Shown: positions 61,396-64,000 of the stretch, piece by piece
How positions within the stretch are numbered: the stretch's first letter is position 1
How the letters are laid out: every line of letters starts with the position of its first letter
NCBI RefSeq assembly: GCF_030408555.1
Contig: NZ_CP047048.1
Coordinates: 1,364,001-1,428,000 of the forward strand
Origin: Corynebacterium aurimucosum
GTDB lineage: Bacteria; Actinomycetota; Actinomycetes; Mycobacteriales; Mycobacteriaceae
DNA: 64,000 bases
Direction of reading: 5' to 3'
Notes under the pieces: model-generated
What the model was told of the DNA's origin: nothing
Databases searched by the model: none
Seen by the model: only the letters and a program-made list of their open reading frames with translations
Translations under genes and position numbers: made by a program

Positions 61396-61779
61396 CTAAG
61401 CTTCGCCTTCTTCCTGCGCCTTCTGTTCCTTGAGCAGACGGGCGGCCGCGCGGCGACGAGAACGAAGATTCTCAATGCGCTCGGTCAAAAGTTCATCCAA
61501 CTCCTCAATGGAGCGGCGCTCGCGCAGCATGTCCCAGTGGGTCCGCGGTGGCTTCACGGGCTTGGACTCGACGCCTTCGCCTTCAACCAGGGTGCCGAGT
61601 TTTCCGTTCTTACACATCCACTCCTCGGGGATCTCCGCATCGTCAGCGAAGGGCACCTCATAGATGTCGCCGTCTTCGGTGCGGTACTTCACCATTTGGC
61701 GTGGGGCCAAGTCGTGGTCGCGGTCGGTTTCGTAACTCACTGCGCCCATGCGGCTGCCACGGAGTACGCGATCTGCCAT
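61396..61779 (-). CDS. rbpA: RNA polymerase-binding protein RbpA
   Basis: The protein has 127 residues. It has MADRVLRGSRMGAVSYE and RQMVKYRTEDGDIYEVPFA, the core binding domain, and the C-terminal sigma-interacting domain TERIENLRSRRRAAARLL. RbpA binds sigma-A and stabilises the open promoter complex in actinobacteria. AAAGGATG lies 8 nt before the ATG. It faces musI. Confidence 0.95.
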   Translation of the reverse strand: MADRVLRGSRMGAVSYETDRDHDLAPRQMVKYRTEDGDIYEVPFADDAEIPEEWMCKNGKLGTLVEGEGVESKPVKPPRTHWDMLRERRSIEELDELLTERIENLRSRRRAAARLLKEQKAQEEGEA

Positions 61780-61851
61780 GCAACATCATCCTTTTCACGT
61801 GTTGAGGTAGGGAAGTGATCAGGGTCGACCCATATCACCCAGAGAACAATC

Positions 61852-61883
61852 ATTATAACGAACGGCCCACTGCCTTTGTTCCC
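61852..61883 (-). promoter_or_regulatory. Overlapping SigH-type and housekeeping promoters of rbpA
   Basis: On the minus strand GGGAAC (61883-61878), 17 nt, then CGTTAT (61860-61855) fit the SigH/SigR pattern GGAA-N17-CGTT. TATAAT (61857-61852) overlaps the -10 and is a perfect sigma-A box. rbpA of Streptomyces is SigR-dependent, so thiol stress control is likely. Confidence 0.6.
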
Positions 61884-61914
61884 ACCCTCGGTTTAATGGG
61901 CTAAGGTGTGTGAG

Positions 61915-62274
61915 GTGATTGGTACACAGGATCCGCAGCCCGGAAAGCCAACAAGGCGCGGCTCGGCTACCTGCCAGTGGTGCGGCAAAGAGATCGCCCA
62001 GGGCGGCCGAGGAAGGCCTCGCAAGTTTTGCTCGCCCTCGTGCAAGCAACGCGCGTACGAACAGCGCCATAACGTCGCAGGGACGCCTATTCCAGCCAAC
62101 GCTGTCATCTTGACTCCGGAGAAGGCCGACCGACTTCGTGACGGCCTCTTCGAGCTTCGATGCTGTGCCGAGGACGTCGCCACGGCGGCGTCGGAAAGCG
62201 CCAGCGCTGAAGAAATGGAAGAACTGTGTGCCGAACTGGTCACATTGGCTCGCAAGCTTGAGGAATTGAGATAG
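61915..62274 (+). CDS. Small zinc-finger-like protein
   Basis: The protein has 119 residues from the GTG at 61915 (TAAGGT ends 7 nt upstream). Four Cys form a treble-clef-like site: CQWCGKEI and FCSPSCKQRAYEQR. The C-terminal 60 residues are helical and acidic. It is a conserved actinobacterial type beside rbpA. It may bind nucleic acid; no function known. Confidence 0.78.
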   Translation: MIGTQDPQPGKPTRRGSATCQWCGKEIAQGGRGRPRKFCSPSCKQRAYEQRHNVAGTPIPANAVILTPEKADRLRDGLFELRCCAEDVATAASESASAEEMEELCAELVTLARKLEELR

Positions 62275-62277
62275 CAC

Positions 62278-62979
62278 ATGAAATCTGTACTAGGCAACCG
62301 CAAACTGATTGTCAGCATCTTCGTGATCCTGATTGTGGCCTCAACGGCACTGGCCCTTGGACCGCTAGCGTTCTCTTTGATCATGGGCCGTGGCGTCCAG
62401 ACCGAGCCGATCAACGCGGATAAGGTCCAAGCCGCAACAACGGACATCGACGGCGAATGGCAGGTGGCGCAAGGTTCGGCACATAACCACACCTCAGCAG
62501 GGTTTACTATCGACGAAATCCTCCCGGCAGATAAGCGCACGACGTCTGGTTCCACCAAGCACGTCACCGGGCAGGCTACCATTCAGCACGGCATCGTCGA
62601 GAAGGCGCGCATCGCCGTGGACATGTCCTCCTTGACCACGGATAAAAAGGTGCGCGACCAAAACATGAAGACGAAGCTCTTTGAGGTCTCTAAGTATCCA
62701 GAATCCACCTTTACGTTGACCGAGCCGGCTGATGTCTCCGCCGTGCCCGACGACGGCTCACTGGTTACCATCCCACTCACAGGTGACCTCACCATCCACG
62801 GTCAAACCAAGAGCGTGACGCAGGACTTCCAGGTGGTCCGCGATGGTGACACCATCATCCTGGGCGGCGATATTCCGGTTAACCGTCTCGACTACGGAAT
62901 TGAGACTCCAGAGATGATCGCCGCACGAATCTCGGAAACCGGCGAGATCAATGTCCGCGTAACTTTTGAGAAGAAATAG
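62278..62979 (+). CDS. YceI family lipid-binding protein, membrane-anchored
   Basis: The protein has 233 residues. An N-terminal span (about 10-30) holds the protein outside the membrane. The YceI lipocalin-like barrel has DGEWQVAQGSAHNHTSAGF, MSSLTTDKKVRDQNMK and LTIHGQTKSV. Members bind isoprenoids. It starts 3 bp after the zinc-finger gene and is co-transcribed with it and the small gene that follows. Confidence 0.92.
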   Translation: MKSVLGNRKLIVSIFVILIVASTALALGPLAFSLIMGRGVQTEPINADKVQAATTDIDGEWQVAQGSAHNHTSAGFTIDEILPADKRTTSGSTKHVTGQATIQHGIVEKARIAVDMSSLTTDKKVRDQNMKTKLFEVSKYPESTFTLTEPADVSAVPDDGSLVTIPLTGDLTIHGQTKSVTQDFQVVRDGDTIILGGDIPVNRLDYGIETPEMIAARISETGEINVRVTFEKK

Positions 62980-62991
62980 CTACGGTTCCTT

Positions 62992-63156
62992 ATGAAATCT
63001 CGCCATCTCATTCCAGTCCTGTGGATCCGGCTCGTCGTGCTCGCAGGCTTCAGCATCTTCATTTGGACCCAAGACATGAAGCTCCTCGCTGCCTTCTCAG
63101 TGCTACTCGTAGTCCTTACGGCGGTACAGCTGGTGATCGCCTACCGTCAGCGCTAA
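62992..63156 (+). CDS. Small membrane protein, 54 residues
   Basis: Found by hand. It runs from the ATG at 62992 to a TAA at 63154-63156. A basic start (MKSRHLIPVLWIRLVV) is followed by two spans (about 8-24 and 30-48) with IWTQDMK between them, and a basic end (YRQR), so both ends should face the cytoplasm. It lies 12 bp after YceI and probably belongs to the same mRNA. Function unknown. Confidence 0.6.
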   Translation: MKSRHLIPVLWIRLVVLAGFSIFIWTQDMKLLAAFSVLLVVLTAVQLVIAYRQR

Positions 63157-63787
63157 AACTCGCACTCGGTACAGCCACAGAGGAACATAGGCCAATTACG
63201 TAACTGTGACTATATTTGGGCGATAAGGGGACTCGGCCGCACGGCAAACAGGGGATGCAAATTGGGAACGTCACGAGCCGTCAGCGGTTAACCCCGTACG
63301 CGTACAGTGCATTGCTTGAGGCCAATAAAGAGCACGCAAATGGACTGCCCGGAAACTGACAAAAGCAGGAAGCCGCGCATCAGCAGAAAAGTGTCATGCC
63401 ACAACAACAGCGCAATATAGGAACAGTAAGCATTCCAGAAACTGCAAGGCGGACGTCTCGACACCTAAGCACCGAACGGCGGCAAGATGGGGACAGCACA
63501 CCCGTCACAGCGCCACAACAATCCACGGCCACCGACACCTCACGGTCAAGGCCTGCACTGGACCCGGCCAGGTTTAGCTAAAAGACCACGCTTGGCCCAC
63601 TACTTTAACTATTGTCCGATAATGTACATTATGTCAGATAATCGACGTGCCCACTTCCCGCCCAATGCAAAAACTTACCCAAGAAAAATTTTTCACCCAT
63701 TGAGACTTTTATTTCATTGCGTGGAACGGTAGTGTTTCCCTCACAACCAATCGACCTATCGAAATAATCAAGGAGGGCGCCTCTCAC
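63157..63787 (+). promoter_or_regulatory. 631-bp intergenic region with a palindromic operator candidate
   Basis: No gene is supported here. ATAATGTACATTAT (63619-63632) is a perfect 14-bp palindrome, and TGTCCGATAAT (63614-63624) is repeated as TGTCAGATAAT 19 bp downstream (63633-63643). The palindrome lies about 155 bp before the transporter start. The 63160-63560 part is A/C-rich and its short frames have no domain. Confidence 0.5.
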
Positions 63788-64000
63788 ATGACCGCCGTCA
63801 GCACAACACCGCCAAACGCAGCGGCCCCAGCACAGCAGCTCACCAAACGTGACCGTGTGCGTGTGGCCGTGGCTTCAACTATTGGCACGACCATCGAGTT
63901 CTATGATTTCTACATTTATGCCACGGCAGCCGTAGCCGTCTTTCCTTTCCTCTTCTTCCCGAAGACTGAGGATCCGACCGTTGCCCTGCTGCAGTCCTTT
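63788..64000 (+). CDS. MHS-family metabolite:H+ symporter, N-terminal part
   Basis: Seventy-one codons up to the window end. A 20-residue polar start is followed by RDRVRVAVASTIGTTIEFYDFYIYATAA, the first-span signature of the ProP/KgtP/ShiA group of MFS transporters. The substrate cannot be told from this part. AAGGAGGG precedes the ATG. The region before it has a palindromic operator candidate. Confidence 0.87.
   Translation, partial: MTAVSTTPPNAAAPAQQLTKRDRVRVAVASTIGTTIEFYDFYIYATAAVAVFPFLFFPKTEDPTVALLQSF

Overview
The window is about 64 kb of a high-G+C Gram-positive chromosome that reads as Corynebacterium. The evidence is the acnR-acn pair with a CAGNAC/GTNCTG operator, the mycothiol ligase mshC, the pupylation genes without a 20S proteasome, RbpA, and a complete MusEFG/MusI-type maltose transporter beside an MsiK ATPase. 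Gene order also follows Mycobacterium tuberculosis in two blocks: acn / Rv1476-like / RipA-like, and PEBP-pyrD-uppP-mshC-hisEG-trmI-arc-dop-pup-pafABC-tatAC-helY-pepQ-fxsA-ppm-rbpA.

Layout. 1-6.0 kb: membrane protein (cut by the window edge), MerR regulator, UPF0210 + ACT pair, NAD(P)-binding protein, then three tandem paralogous membrane proteins of unknown function. 6.0-10.5 kb: aconitase, its repressor AcnR and the DUF6676-like protein. 10.47-12.12 kb: a 1,645-bp IS481-family element with a 15-bp target duplication placed directly at the end of that gene. 12.13-13.58 kb: 1.45 kb with no gene I can support. 13.6-18.8 kb: NlpC/P60 hydrolase, ferrochelatase, DUF3097 and neighbours. 18.8-24 kb: TVP38 and an internally deleted DedA protein, tRNA-Leu, PEBP, PyrD, lipoprotein. 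24-28.6 kb: uppP, mshC, HAD, hisE, hisG. 28.7-33.6 kb: aspA, dcuA, fhs, a fumarate/C4-dicarboxylate and one-carbon block. 33.6-43.5 kb: RecB-like nuclease, M18 peptidase, trmI, arc, dop, pup, pafA, pafB, pafC. 43.6-54.4 kb: tatA, tatC, HelY-like helicase, a signal-less trypsin-like protease, pepQ, DprE2-like SDR, a CobG-like remnant, fxsA, lnt, ppm. 54.6-61.4 kb: msiK, a kinase-like DUF4032 gene, a structured leader and musE-F-G-I. 61.4-64 kb: rbpA, a small zinc-finger protein, YceI, a small membrane protein and the start of an MHS-type transporter.

Two signals recur across the window. About twenty genes start exactly 7 or 8 nt after a TANNNT box, the signature of leaderless transcripts, and this fixes many start codons. 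Five convergent gene pairs overlap by exactly four bases (CTAG, TTAG or TTAA), so that one tetranucleotide supplies both stop codons.

The strongest candidate for something undescribed is the long folded leader in front of musE (57145-57425). Next are the 1.45-kb empty stretch before the RipA-like gene, the deleted DedA gene and the triplicated membrane family. All product names come from reading the sequences; no database search was run.
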